NCBI GenBank assembly: GCA_947501445.1
Contig: CANMVS010000009.1
Location: 62,001-126,000 of the forward strand
Length of the DNA stretch: 64,000 bases
Source of the DNA: an uncultured Rhizobiaceae group bacterium
GTDB taxonomy: Bacteria; Pseudomonadota; Alphaproteobacteria; Rhizobiales; Rhizobiaceae
Direction of reading: 5' to 3'
Shown here one piece after another: positions 7,881-16,485 of the stretch. The notes under the pieces were generated by a model. It saw only the letters and a program-made list of their open reading frames with translations. It was not told where the DNA came from and ran no database searches. Position numbers and translations under genes: made by a program. Position 1 is the stretch's first letter. Every line of letters begins with the position of its first letter.

Positions 7881-9122
7881 TTACTTTTTCATGGCCGGCA
7901 TGAGAAAGAAGCTTCTTTGCGGATTAAGAATGAGAGTATCAGTTGAGCGAATGCCGTTAGGACTTCGACGTTCACCACCATTTTCAGTGCGAACCGTGAG
8001 GTCGGTATTCTCGATCATCATTTGCTTGATATCCATTGAATGAGCTGGCGTTTCATTGCTGACATTGCGAATGAAATCCTCAATCGCGATGGCGTCACCG
8101 AATTCAGAAACAGCCTTTGGAATATCTCCGTAAAGCTCCTCGCGTGCTCGCTGCCTGTCAGAATCAGCGAAAAGGTAATCACTTCCCTCGAACTGCGGAT
8201 CATACGCCAACATACTTAGCCCTGACCTTCCAAAATGACCTTGTGCACCGGCATTTTCGTGAAGAAGGTCGTTGTAGACCTGCCTTGCTTTTGGTTCATT
8301 TGCAAAATGCAGAAGCCAATAAAACCAACCATCGGGATTGTTGATGGCAAAGGGGCTGACATAGGGGCTACAGCTCCGATAGGATTCAAACACAAGCCGT
8401 TCTATCGCTGCTCGCCATTCGCGCTTGTTGGCAACTTCTGAAATGTCCTCAATTCGAGTTTGCTCAATGCCATGTTGGGAAAGCGTCTTTGCAAGCGCGT
8501 CGGGATTGTTTCTAGATAGATATGTGAACATGGATTGTGCCGCGAATGTCAGTAGCACTTCTGCCGATTGGTATGTTGTGAGAATATCGACAATCGTATT
8601 GCGCGTGACCCGTGAGCTTCCACACTGATCCAGATTGAAAAAAACATTTCTTGGAATTTTGTTGGATGCAAGGAGTACTTTGACCTTGGGATAGGCGACT
8701 TCAAACTCATCGTTGAGAAACTCGATTTGAACTGTGAGATGGTTCTTCGCGTTGCAAGCCTGGAGCAGAGGCGCAACATTAGATTTAAGGATGTTGATTG
8801 CATCCTTATCGAGGTCGTTGAGAATAAGCAGACACTCAAACTGGATTTGCGCCATCCCATTAGCGGCACGTTCAACATTGATCTCGTTGGTTTGTTCTTC
8901 AAGCAAACTCAAAAATATCAAGGGAGAGCCAGGTTCACCACCTTCATACGCGCCACCACCCGCAAAGCCATCGACAATCGCTAGTCTGAAGCGGGATTGT
9001 TGGGGTGTTCGGCAACGAATGCGTAGATATTCGGAAATGTACTGCCTTAGGACTTGATGTTTCTTTTTTGAGTGCTCTTTGAGAACGGCACCATCAACCC
9101 ATTGATACGGAACTTGAACCAT
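7881..9122 (-). CDS. Three-Cys-motif partner protein TcmP
   Basis: A 413-residue protein of the TcmP family, named for genomic pairing with three-Cys-motif proteins, exactly as here (DUF5131 gene 8 bases upstream). The N-terminus shows a methyltransferase-like first motif, IVDGFAGGGAYEGGEPGSP (about residues 49-67), then CLLILNDLDKDA as a second Rossmann-like strand and VFFNLDQCGSS as a motif-IV-like acidic strand. This suggests an AdoMet-dependent methyltransferase fold, though the activity is not known. The C-terminal 150 residues look helical. With its partner it sits on a mobile island between a RES gene and transfer functions. Confidence 0.85.
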   Translation of the reverse strand: MVQVPYQWVDGAVLKEHSKKKHQVLRQYISEYLRIRCRTPQQSRFRLAIVDGFAGGGAYEGGEPGSPLIFLSLLEEQTNEINVERAANGMAQIQFECLLILNDLDKDAINILKSNVAPLLQACNAKNHLTVQIEFLNDEFEVAYPKVKVLLASNKIPRNVFFNLDQCGSSRVTRNTIVDILTTYQSAEVLLTFAAQSMFTYLSRNNPDALAKTLSQHGIEQTRIEDISEVANKREWRAAIERLVFESYRSCSPYVSPFAINNPDGWFYWLLHFANEPKARQVYNDLLHENAGAQGHFGRSGLSMLAYDPQFEGSDYLFADSDRQRAREELYGDIPKAVSEFGDAIAIEDFIRNVSNETPAHSMDIKQMMIENTDLTVRTENGGERRSPNGIRSTDTLILNPQRSFFLMPAMKK

Positions 9123-9130
9123 TCACCACC

Positions 9131-9904
9131 TCAAGCAGCAACAGCGGGCATTTCATCCCAGGTTTGGCCACGATAGTGTCGACCGTTTGCTTTCTTCGAT
9201 CGCTTTTTGTTATCGGCTCCCCACGTACCCCATTGTTTGAAGAAAAATGCGGTATCGTGATCACGGCAATGGTTGTGGATCTCGTCTATCCACTCTTCAC
9301 GGATCGGTCGTGCGGATGGACCACTTTCGCCACCGACAATTGCCCAGTGAATGTCTTTTAGGCTAATTAAGCCAACCGGACCGATCAGCGGCTCAAATGA
9401 AATGAAGCGTACTTGCGCTGGAACACGCCGAAGTTCATCTATTCGAGGTGCCACCGCTGCATCCTCAACACTTGTTCCAAGCCAGACATTAGGCAGAACG
9501 GCCTTTATTTCTTCTTTGATCAACGTTGCCATTCGGTCAGGTCTTTTTGTGAGTATTTGATAATTATGTTGAGGCGTATCAGCCATGACGTCCCATACTT
9601 TCTGAATAAAGGCATCATCCACCTTCTCGTGAAAAAGGTCTGACATGGAATTGACGAATATGTTGCGCGGTTTTCTCCATTTTTTTGGGATGTTCAACGC
9701 AGCTTCGTCAAGACGCACATTATTGTTCCAGATTGTGCGCTTTCCGCTCTTTCGCGTGAGGCCTGCATATTTTTGAACACCCATGGCCTCCAAACGATGG
9801 GCCATCTGCATTGCATAGCAGTTAGTGCAGCCAGCAGACATGATCGAACACCCCGCTACAGGGTTCCAAGTTGTGTCTGTCCATTCAATGCGCGTTTCAG
9901 CCAT
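9131..9904 (-). CDS. DUF5131 (phage Gp37/Gp68-like) three-Cys-motif protein
   Basis: A 257-residue protein of the Gp37/Gp68 family, related to radical-SAM TIM-barrel proteins. The N-terminus MAETRIEWTDTTWNPVAGC is diagnostic; the three cysteines follow as C19-x6-C26-x2-C29 and probably hold an iron-sulfur cluster. Further conserved blocks are NIFVNSMSDLFH, YQILTKRPDRM, WLGTSVED and IVGGESG. It is the first gene of a two-gene operon with TcmP. The substrate is unknown. Phage copies and its mobile location make a nucleic-acid-modifying or defence role plausible, but that is inference. Confidence 0.88.
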   Translation of the reverse strand: MAETRIEWTDTTWNPVAGCSIMSAGCTNCYAMQMAHRLEAMGVQKYAGLTRKSGKRTIWNNNVRLDEAALNIPKKWRKPRNIFVNSMSDLFHEKVDDAFIQKVWDVMADTPQHNYQILTKRPDRMATLIKEEIKAVLPNVWLGTSVEDAAVAPRIDELRRVPAQVRFISFEPLIGPVGLISLKDIHWAIVGGESGPSARPIREEWIDEIHNHCRDHDTAFFFKQWGTWGADNKKRSKKANGRHYRGQTWDEMPAVAA

Positions 9905-10110
9905 ATCTTATCCTAAGCTCAAGCATCCGCTAATTCAAGAAGAAGTTCCTATTATGTTCTCTATCAGAATATGCATAACATCTCGTTAAGATGCTGAAAT
10001 CATTTTGGTTCGGAGGGCATTGATTGACTAGGTTCGAAATTCATTCAGGGTCGAATAACCGACTAACTTGTCAAGCTAAGGTCTATAAACCTAACAGCAG
10101 GGGGTGAAAC

Positions 10111-10171
10111 GGGGGCGGCACGCCCCCTACGAACGCCAACGGCGTTCGGCAAGGGCGTGGTTTACCCACGC
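10111..10171. other. Three consecutive hairpins; candidate oriT or structured regulatory region
   Basis: Three perfect dyads stand side by side: GGGGGCG-gca-CGCCCCC (10111-10127), CGAACGCC-aac-GGCGTTCG (10130-10148) and GCGTGG-tttac-CCACGC (10155-10171). The stretch aagggcgtggttta resembles the AAGGGCG-type cores near nick sites of Q-type transfer origins, and the island encodes a relaxase, so an oriT is a reasonable idea. It lies about 4 kb from the relaxase gene, which weakens the case. 9905-10110 holds no gene and should carry the promoter of the DUF5131 operon. Confidence 0.4.
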
Positions 10172-10216
10172 ACACCTTGCGCGTAACAATTAGGCATGAA
10201 CTTAGGGGGTAAACCA

Positions 10217-10480
10217 ATGACAGATTTGGTGAAGCATACCGCTCCGACAAGGCCAAAAGAGCGTCAATGCCAGCCTTTCGATTTTACCAAAGGCTGGCAT
10301 ATTGAAACGAAACGCTCCGCATGCTCCAACGATCAAGAGGCATTGCAACCGTACCCGGTAGGGAACAATCCTCCGCATCCGAAGACAGAAAATATGTGGC
10401 TGGAACAGAAAAGAGCTTGGCTAATTCAGCAAGCAAAGATGGGCCTGTCAATCTGTACATCCATATCTCTTACAACGTAA
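10217..10480 (+). CDS. Hypothetical protein (87 aa), possibly frameshifted
   Basis: A short ORF starting MTDLVKHTAP, preceded by a purine-rich ribosome site (TAGGGGG). No domain recognised. Its last residues (MGLSICTSISLTT) look unnatural, whereas the neighbouring +1-phase frame over the same bases reads GPVNLYIHISYNVTRH. An indel near 10430-10440 may therefore have shifted the true C-terminus. It precedes the recombinase gene and could once have been a small accessory or excision protein; this is a guess from position. Confidence 0.35.
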   Translation: MTDLVKHTAPTRPKERQCQPFDFTKGWHIETKRSACSNDQEALQPYPVGNNPPHPKTENMWLEQKRAWLIQQAKMGLSICTSISLTT

Positions 10481-10491
10481 CGCGGCATTGA

Positions 10492-10642
10492 TCAGGCGGC
10501 CTCCAATCCGATACGCTGGAATGCCCGTTTGAGCGTGATGGGAGAAACCCGGTCCAGCTTGCAACAAAAGCGGAGAAGGAATGCCTCAACCATAAAACAC
10601 CAGACGCAAAGGAAATACCCCTGGAAAGGAGCGATGTATGAA
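10492..10642 (+). pseudogene. Fragment of an unknown gene overlapping the original recombinase start
   Basis: An open frame without a good start reads SDTLECPFERDGRNPVQLA and continues to IPLERSDV, where its TGA overlaps an ATG (10638) in ATGA fashion. Composition is protein-like. A TGA at 10489 separates it from the frame running through NVTRH upstream, so it may be the tail of the same decayed gene. No function recognised. Confidence 0.3.
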
Positions 10643-10670
10643 ACACACGTAAACCAGCAATACAGATACG

Positions 10671-12026
10671 GTGCCTGTCGCACCAGCCATCACATTTAAA
10701 ACCTCACGGACCAGGGCGGTGATTTATTGCCGTGTGTCTTCACCCCGACAGGTGGAGGAAGGGCACGGATTGGATTCACAGGAAGCACGATGCCGAGAAT
10801 ATGCAAGCCGTATGAAATATGAGGTGATTGGGGTCTTTCAGGACAAAGGCGTATCCAGCGGCATTTTTGATCGCCCCGGTATGCAGAAAATGCTCAGCTT
10901 TCTGCAATGCTGTGATGATGAAAAAATCATGGTCATTATTGACGATATCAACCGCTTTTCTGGGGATATTCAGGTTCACTGGGATTTAAAGGCGCGCTTG
11001 GCAATGGCGGGCGGCCTGCTTGAAAGCCCTACCATGAAATTTGGTGACAGCCCCGATGATAAGCTCATTAAAAATCTGCTGGCCTCTGTCGCAGAGCACA
11101 GGCGCGAGAAGATTGCTGAAACAACCAAGCACCGCATTCAAGGGCGAGCAATGAATGGCTATTGGGTCTTTCACGCGCCGCAAGGCTACAAGTATGAAAA
11201 GGTCGCCGGGCATGGCAAATTGCTTGTTCGTGATGAACCTGTTGCTTCTATCATACAGGAAGCTTTACAGGGCTTTGCCTCGGGTCGCTTTGAAACTCAG
11301 GCAGAAATCAAACGCTTCCTAGAAAGTAAACCGGAGTTTCCGAAGGACCGCCGCAGCGGTGAAGTTCGATACGAAGAAATCATTCGTCTTTTAACTCGTC
11401 CACATTACGCCGGGCACATTGAAATTCCAAACTGGAATATCTCACTGCGCAAAGGGCAGCATGATGGATTAATCACTCTTGAGGAGTGTCAGCGCATTCA
11501 GGAGCGTATCAAGGAAGGTGCACGGGTTCCTGCGAGAAAGGATATCAATGCTGAATTTCCGCTGCGGGGCTTTGTAACCTGCGGGACTTGTGAAAACCCG
11601 CTGACAGCCAACTTTTCAAAATCAAAAACCGGAAAGCGGCATCCCTACTATATGTGCTTTACCAAAGGGTGTGAGAGTTACCGCAAATCCATTCGCCGTG
11701 CTGATATTGAAGGGGAGTTTGAAACTCTACTGAAACAAATGCGCCCCTCTGCCAAGCTGCTCCATTGCCTGAAAGTGATCTTCAAGCGTGAATGGGAACT
11801 TAGACTTGATCAAATGCGGGAAATCAAGAAGTCTCTCAGGCGCGATATTGCGGGGCTGGACAAGCAAATTGAAACGCTGATGGACCGCATTGTTGATGCC
11901 GAATCCACAACCGCAATCACGGCCTATGAACGCCGCATTGTGAGACTGGCAAAGGAAAAGCTCTTAAAGGGGGAACAACTGGAAAATGGTACTGCTCCCC
12001 AACGCCCCTTTGAGGAAATGTTCTAA
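10671..12026 (+). CDS. Serine recombinase (large, resolvase-type N-terminus), damaged at both ends
   Basis: A site-specific recombinase: resolvase catalytic domain (AVIYCRVSSPRQ with the nucleophilic Ser, EARCREYA, GVSSGIFDRPGM, IIDDINRFSGD), recombinase domain, zinc-ribbon-like segment (CGTCENPL...CFTKGC) and C-terminal coiled coil. It is the only candidate integrase on the island. The frame is open but for stops well beyond both ends. Upstream an ATG at 10638 with an AAGGAG site reads MKHT, then TAA (10650-10652), then runs into this ORF. Downstream, after TAA at 12024-12026, 60 more codons (LALEFLSNSWKIW... to ILGDINMGK) run to 12209, at the edge of an IS481-type element. The GTG at 10671 is the first usable start after the TAA and has no clear ribosome site. 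Probably inactive or weak. Confidence 0.85.
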   Translation: MPVAPAITFKTSRTRAVIYCRVSSPRQVEEGHGLDSQEARCREYASRMKYEVIGVFQDKGVSSGIFDRPGMQKMLSFLQCCDDEKIMVIIDDINRFSGDIQVHWDLKARLAMAGGLLESPTMKFGDSPDDKLIKNLLASVAEHRREKIAETTKHRIQGRAMNGYWVFHAPQGYKYEKVAGHGKLLVRDEPVASIIQEALQGFASGRFETQAEIKRFLESKPEFPKDRRSGEVRYEEIIRLLTRPHYAGHIEIPNWNISLRKGQHDGLITLEECQRIQERIKEGARVPARKDINAEFPLRGFVTCGTCENPLTANFSKSKTGKRHPYYMCFTKGCESYRKSIRRADIEGEFETLLKQMRPSAKLLHCLKVIFKREWELRLDQMREIKKSLRRDIAGLDKQIETLMDRIVDAESTTAITAYERRIVRLAKEKLLKGEQLENGTAPQRPFEEMF

Positions 12027-12343
12027 CTCGCCCTCGAGTTTCTCTCGAACTCTTGGAAAATATGGGTTTCTGAGCATTTAGAGAACAAAAGAACCGTCCT
12101 GAAACTGGCCTTTGATGAGCGCCTAGCCTACTGCCGGAATGAGGGACTTCGAACCCCAAAAACCACCTTACCATTCAACATCTTAGGAGATATCAACATG
12201 GGAAAGTGAGCGACCTGAGACATAGGTGACATTTCGTACCGGACACATAGGTAACACTTTTCGCATTTTGCGGGAGGTGTTGATGCCCCTTTCGGCGATG
12301 CTTTGCATCGCCTGTCGGGCAATGGTGGAAAGAGAGTTCAGTT

Positions 12344-12940
12344 ATGGAGGAACGTTTGAGATTTGTGGCTCGCCGTCTTGAGGGAGAAGGCATGAGCGAG
12401 CTATGTCGAGAGTTCGGGATTTCCCGCAAGACGGGCTACAAGATCTTCAATGGTTACAGGGATCGTGGGCTTGAGGCCCTTTGCGATCGATCGCGTCGAC
12501 CGGTGCGTTATGCCAATCAATTGCCTGAAGCGATTGAGCGGATGATTGTTGAATGCAGACGCGACAAACCCCATTGGGGAGCCCGCAAGATCCGCGAGTT
12601 GCTTGTGCGGCGTCTGGCCGGTGATGTGCGTATCCCAGCCAAGAGTACCGTACATGCGGTTCTGGATCGCCACGGCCTGGTCAAGCGCGGCAGGCAGCGC
12701 AGGCGGAATAAGGCACAAGGTACGCCACTATCGTCGGGATCGACTGCCAATGCCCTGTGGTGTGCTGACTACAAGGGCGAATTCAAACTTGGCAATGACC
12801 AATATTGTTACCCCTTGACGGTGACAGATCACGCCTCACGCATGGTGTTGATGTGTGAAGCCCATGATTCGACCAAGGAGATCAATGCCTTGTCGGCCTT
12901 CCAACAGCTGTTCACCGAACGGGTTTGCCTGAGGCAATGA
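12344..12940 (+). pseudogene. IS481-type transposase, N-terminal part (frameshifted)
   Basis: Contains the helix-turn-helix (MSELCREFGISRKTGYKIF), the HTH/IS481 linker (KPHWGARKIRELLVRR) and the first half of the DDE integrase core including the first Asp (LWCADYKGEF). The frame breaks at FTERVCLRQ near 12923. Adding one G to the GGG run there restores FTERGLPEAMRTDNG, continuing into the overlapping downstream ORF. Family transposases are normally one ORF of roughly 380-390 aa, so a one-base deletion is the simplest explanation. Confidence 0.75.
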
Positions 12941-13506
12941 GGACAGATAACGGTCTGCCGTTTGCCAGTCCCAACGGGCTTTACAACTTGTCCAGGCTCT
13001 CTGTGTGGTGGCTGCGACTGGGCATCAGGATCGAGCGAATTCAACCAGGATGTCCCCAACAAAACGGCAGACATGAACGCATGCATTTGACATTGAAGAA
13101 GGAAACAACCAGACCAACGGGCAAAAACAGCCTGCAACAACAGGTCCGTTTCGATGCATTCGTTAATGAATTCAATGACGAACGACCGCACGAGGCGCTG
13201 GACATGCGATGTCCAGGTGAGGTCTATTGTGCATCCCGGCAAACCTACAAAGGTCTGCCGGAAGTCACGTATCCAGTCCACGACAAGGACATTCTGGTCA
13301 CCGCATGCGGACGTATCTGCATGCATAGAAAGAAGATCAACATATCAACCGTATTGGCTGGGCAAAAACTGGGAATGAAGGAGGTGGACGACGGAATATG
13401 GCTTTTAAGCTTCATGCAATATGATCTGGGATACATCGACCTGGAGCAAAAAACACTGCAAACTATCGACAACCCGCTCAGCACGAGGGTGTCACCCATG
13501 TCCTAG
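12925..13506 (+). pseudogene. IS481-type transposase, C-terminal part (frameshifted)
   Basis: Continues the transposase in the -1 phase. It carries the second catalytic Asp (AMRTDNGLPF) and the Glu (QQNGRHERMHLTLKKE), then the C-terminal region to VSPMS at the right end of the element. The overlap with the N-terminal fragment (12925-12940) contains the lesion. GGGTTTG is present there, but it is not in the X-XXY-YYZ phase needed for ordinary -1 frameshifting, so programmed frameshifting is unlikely. Confidence 0.72.
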
Positions 13507-13556
13507 GTACAATCTGTTACCTATCTTTCCGGGTCAGACATCGGGGAAATGGCGGA
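13460..13556. repeat. Right flanking direct repeat (putative attR) running into tRNA-Ser
   Basis: Partner of 4093-4190. It comprises the IS481-type right end, a 7-base spacer and the core ggggaaatggcgga (13543-13556), whose last seven bases are the discriminator, CCA end and acceptor bases of tRNA-Ser on the minus strand. The intact tRNA lies on the chromosomal side, as expected when an island integrates at a tRNA 3' end and recreates the gene. Confidence 0.7.
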
Positions 13557-13639
13557 GGAGGTGGGATTCGAACCCACGGTACGCTCTCACGCACGCCGGT
13601 TTTCAAGACCGGTGCCTTCAACCGCTCGGCCACTCCTCC
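13550..13639 (-). tRNA. tRNA-Ser(TGA)
   Basis: The minus strand folds as a class II tRNA of 90 nt with encoded CCA: acceptor GGAGGAG/CTCCTCC, anticodon stem CCGGT/ACCGG around the loop CTTGAAA (anticodon TGA), a long variable arm and the T loop GGGTTCGAATCCC. It decodes UCA (and other UCN) serine codons. Its 3' end is the right boundary of the island, a common integration site. From here to the next gene (13640-13969) I see no other feature. Confidence 0.95.
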
Positions 13640-13969
13640 AGCGCGGCCTTATTGCGACAAGTCAACGCGTATTGCAAGTTACTTTTGTAAATTTGCGCGT
13701 AAAAATTTTGAGATGTCCGAGGTGTCATCGAATTCTGACGGAGCCCCGACCATTGCGGCCATTCACTCTTGATTAACCACTGCAGTATCATTTCGCCGAA
13801 CCGTTACGATTTGATGCACTGTGCTCCATTTGTTGACAAATTCCAAAGCACTTATGTCCCATAGAGATTGCCATGGCGTCGTGGGGTTTTGGGAAATGGC
13901 CAATATGGTGTATGAACAAAATCTTAACGCGCGTTCAGCGAAATCGATCAGAAGTTTTTTGAAATCGGA

Positions 13970-15049
13970 ATGACACGACCTATGCAACGCGATTTTGCCA
14001 GGATAGTTTCCAAACACAGTATTCAATCTGTCGCATCTAGTTGTCGACACATGACAATGGGTGGATTGTCACGCGCTGCAATGTTGATTGCGGTTGGGGT
14101 GGCTTTAAGTGCCTGTGGCAGTACCGGGGGCGGAACCGGTGGTGCTGATATCAATAACAAAACCAAGTTTTCCAAAAAAACCTATGGTGTCAGTGCCAGC
14201 AAGCGGGTCACCACCTCAAAGAATGTCAAAAAGGGTGGCGGCAGTTATAAAATTGGAAAGCCTTACAAGGTACGTGGCAACTGGTATCACCCAAAGGAAG
14301 ACAAGAATTACGATAAAAAAGGCCTTGCGTCCTGGTACGGACCCAATTTCCACGGTCGTCGCACGGCCAATGGTGAAATCTATGACCAGTACCACCTGTC
14401 TGCGGCCCATCCGACTTTTCCATTGCCAAGTTATGCACGCGTGACCAACCTGACCAATGGACATTCAGTTGTGGTTCGCGTCAATGATCGTGGGCCGTTT
14501 GCAAAAGGGCGGATTATTGACCTGTCCAGCCAGGCTGCTGATTTGCTCGAAATGAAGCATCATGGTCTGGCAAAAGTACGTGTACAATACGTCGGTAAAG
14601 CCCGCATGGATGGACGTGACATGCCTTTTCTCATGGCGTCCTATGAAAAGAATGGCCGCAAAAATCCGTTGAAACCTGAAAACAAGGGCTTCGCTTCCGG
14701 TGTCATGCTGGCGCTGAAAGCGCCGCAAAGAGCGGTCACATCGGTTATTGGCAAGTCTGAGCCTGTTGTCGCAGCACCCGTTGCCGTATCCAAAGGTTCA
14801 AGAATTGCGCTTGCGCCATCCACCAATGACCTTCCGATTGTCAAAACAAGTGCACCAGCAGGGACTGAGGGCGTTTTATTGCCTGAAATAGGTCCGGTGC
14901 CGACAGAGCGACCGTCCATCGTTTTGGCACTGACAGGCGACAATCAATCTGCGGCATTGTCTGCCTATGCCCAAAGCCGGATTGAGCGTCAGGCTATCAA
15001 TCCATTTACGCATATTCTCAGTGGCGGCCTTCAATTGGCCAAACGCTAG
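13970..15049 (+). CDS. rlpA: Septal-ring lytic transglycosylase RlpA-like lipoprotein
   Basis: Outer-membrane lipoprotein expected to cleave denuded peptidoglycan at division sites. A hydrophobic signal ends in the lipobox LSAC (Cys near residue 49 from this start). The double-psi beta-barrel RlpA domain follows: KGLASWYGPNFHGRRTANGE, then VRVNDRGPFAKGRIIDLS with the catalytic Asp region. The C-terminal third is low-complexity and has no evident SPOR domain. An internal ATG at 14051 would give a more typical short n-region and may be the true start. It is followed by a D,D-carboxypeptidase gene, a pairing typical of Hyphomicrobiales. Confidence 0.88.
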   Translation: MTRPMQRDFARIVSKHSIQSVASSCRHMTMGGLSRAAMLIAVGVALSACGSTGGGTGGADINNKTKFSKKTYGVSASKRVTTSKNVKKGGGSYKIGKPYKVRGNWYHPKEDKNYDKKGLASWYGPNFHGRRTANGEIYDQYHLSAAHPTFPLPSYARVTNLTNGHSVVVRVNDRGPFAKGRIIDLSSQAADLLEMKHHGLAKVRVQYVGKARMDGRDMPFLMASYEKNGRKNPLKPENKGFASGVMLALKAPQRAVTSVIGKSEPVVAAPVAVSKGSRIALAPSTNDLPIVKTSAPAGTEGVLLPEIGPVPTERPSIVLALTGDNQSAALSAYAQSRIERQAINPFTHILSGGLQLAKR

Positions 15050-15324
15050 GTCTGTTGAATTTCAGACTGGCATGCATGTACGGCAAATCGCGTATATTTG
15101 CGTGATTTCGTTCCATTCGTCATTGAATATGCCTTGCGCGGCCTGCCTCCTCAACAAACAAAATCGAATGGATCCGGACATCCGATTAACCGTTCTGATC
15201 ACCTCATTGAGCATTCATTCGGGCGATCTTATGGGGCAGTTGGTGCCTATCGCTGGCTTTACAGATTGATCGTACACCTGTGCGTTGTTACCATCTGGCA
15301 AAATACCGGGAGAATTGAAAAGCC

Positions 15325-16485
15325 ATGCCTGTACCCAAATGGTCGTTTGTTGCAGTCTTCGTCGCTGTTTTGTTTGTCCTTGTGCCATCAACAGGTGTCG
15401 CGCAGGATTTTGAAACAAAGGCCAAGCAGGCCTATCTGATGGAAGCTGAAACAGGAACAGTTCTTTTCGCCAAGAATGAAGATGATCTGATTCCACCGGC
15501 GTCACTGGCTAAATTGATGACGATGGAACTTGTCTTCGATGCATTGCGCAATGGTCGGTTGGCGCTTGATGACACATTTCAGGTGTCCGAAAATGCCTGG
15601 CGCACCGGCGGTGCACCATCTGGTACCTCCACCATGTTTGCTGAAATAAAATCATCCGTGCCGCTGGAAGATCTGATTAGAGGTGTGATCGTCCAATCCG
15701 GCAATGACGCCTGTATTGTCATCGCCGAAGGCATGGCGGGTTCGGAAGATACCTTTGCGCAATTGATGACGGAACGGGCGCGGGCACTGGGGATGACCAA
15801 ATCAGTTTTTGCCAATTCCACCGGATTGCCGGATCCTGAAGCCAGGGTAACAATGCGCGAACTGGTATTGCTCGCCCGTCACATTCAGCAGACCTATCCG
15901 GAATTTTACCCAATATATTCTCAAGCCGAATTCAAGTGGAATGGCATCAATCAGCGCAACCGCAATCCATTGCTGCGGGCCAATATCGGTGTCGACGGTC
16001 TGAAGACCGGCTTCACAGAAGAATCCGGCTACGCCATTGTCAGTTCAATTGAGCGCAAAGGCAGACGGCTGTTTCTCGCCATGAGCGGAATGAGCAGCAT
16101 CAAGGAACGGGCAGAAGAGGCGCGAAGAATGCTTGAATGGGGCCTGCGTTCATTTGAAAAACGTCAGTTGTTTTCAGCAGATGAAATCGTTGGAAATGCC
16201 AGCATATATGGCGGTGAGCAATCTGATGTCGCCCTTGTGGCATCCGGTCCTGTGGACATATTTGTGCCAACCACCAATGCGGATCGGCTAAAAGCCCGCA
16301 TCATCTACAACTGGCCGATAAATGCGCCGGTTGAAGAGGGGACACAGATCGGCGTTTTGAAAATCTGGGTTGGTGACACACTCAGTCAGCAGACACCTTT
16401 ATATGCCGCCGAATCGGTCGCCAGAGGCCCGCTGCACAAAAGAGCACTGGATGCGGCACAGGAGTTGATGTTGTTCTGGCTTTGA
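15325..16485 (+). CDS. D-alanyl-D-alanine carboxypeptidase, PBP5/6 type
   Basis: Serine peptidase (S11) that removes the terminal D-Ala from peptidoglycan stem peptides in the periplasm. Signal peptide residues 1-26 (cleaved after GVAQ-like end). Active-site motifs are complete: SLAK at 60-63, SGN at 125-127 and KTG at 227-229 (GLKTGFTEESGY). A PBP5 C-terminal beta domain follows, then a C-terminal amphipathic segment (AAQELMLFWL) like the membrane anchors of this family. 386 aa is the normal length. It lies between rlpA and tmk. Confidence 0.92.
   Translation: MPVPKWSFVAVFVAVLFVLVPSTGVAQDFETKAKQAYLMEAETGTVLFAKNEDDLIPPASLAKLMTMELVFDALRNGRLALDDTFQVSENAWRTGGAPSGTSTMFAEIKSSVPLEDLIRGVIVQSGNDACIVIAEGMAGSEDTFAQLMTERARALGMTKSVFANSTGLPDPEARVTMRELVLLARHIQQTYPEFYPIYSQAEFKWNGINQRNRNPLLRANIGVDGLKTGFTEESGYAIVSSIERKGRRLFLAMSGMSSIKERAEEARRMLEWGLRSFEKRQLFSADEIVGNASIYGGEQSDVALVASGPVDIFVPTTNADRLKARIIYNWPINAPVEEGTQIGVLKIWVGDTLSQQTPLYAAESVARGPLHKRALDAAQELMLFWL

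Larger units (their letters stand above)
12212..13535. mobile_element. IS481-type insertion sequence (about 1.32 kb)
   Basis: Imperfect terminal inverted repeats are visible: left end GACCTGAGACATAGGTGACA (from 12212) against the reverse complement of the right end GACCCGGAAAGATAGGTAAC (ending 13535). Each end contains two tandem ACATAGGTRACA-like boxes. The element carries a single transposase gene split by a frameshift. It lies just after the recombinase frame (TGA at 12207-12209) and next to tRNA-Ser. The exact outer bases and any target duplication are uncertain. A right-end remnant of a close relative lies at 4093-4167. Confidence 0.75.

Noticed and set aside
12915-12930. Programmed -1 frameshift in the IS481-type transposase
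   Set aside because: The GGGTTTG run is not in X-XXY-YYZ phase and the family normally uses one ORF.
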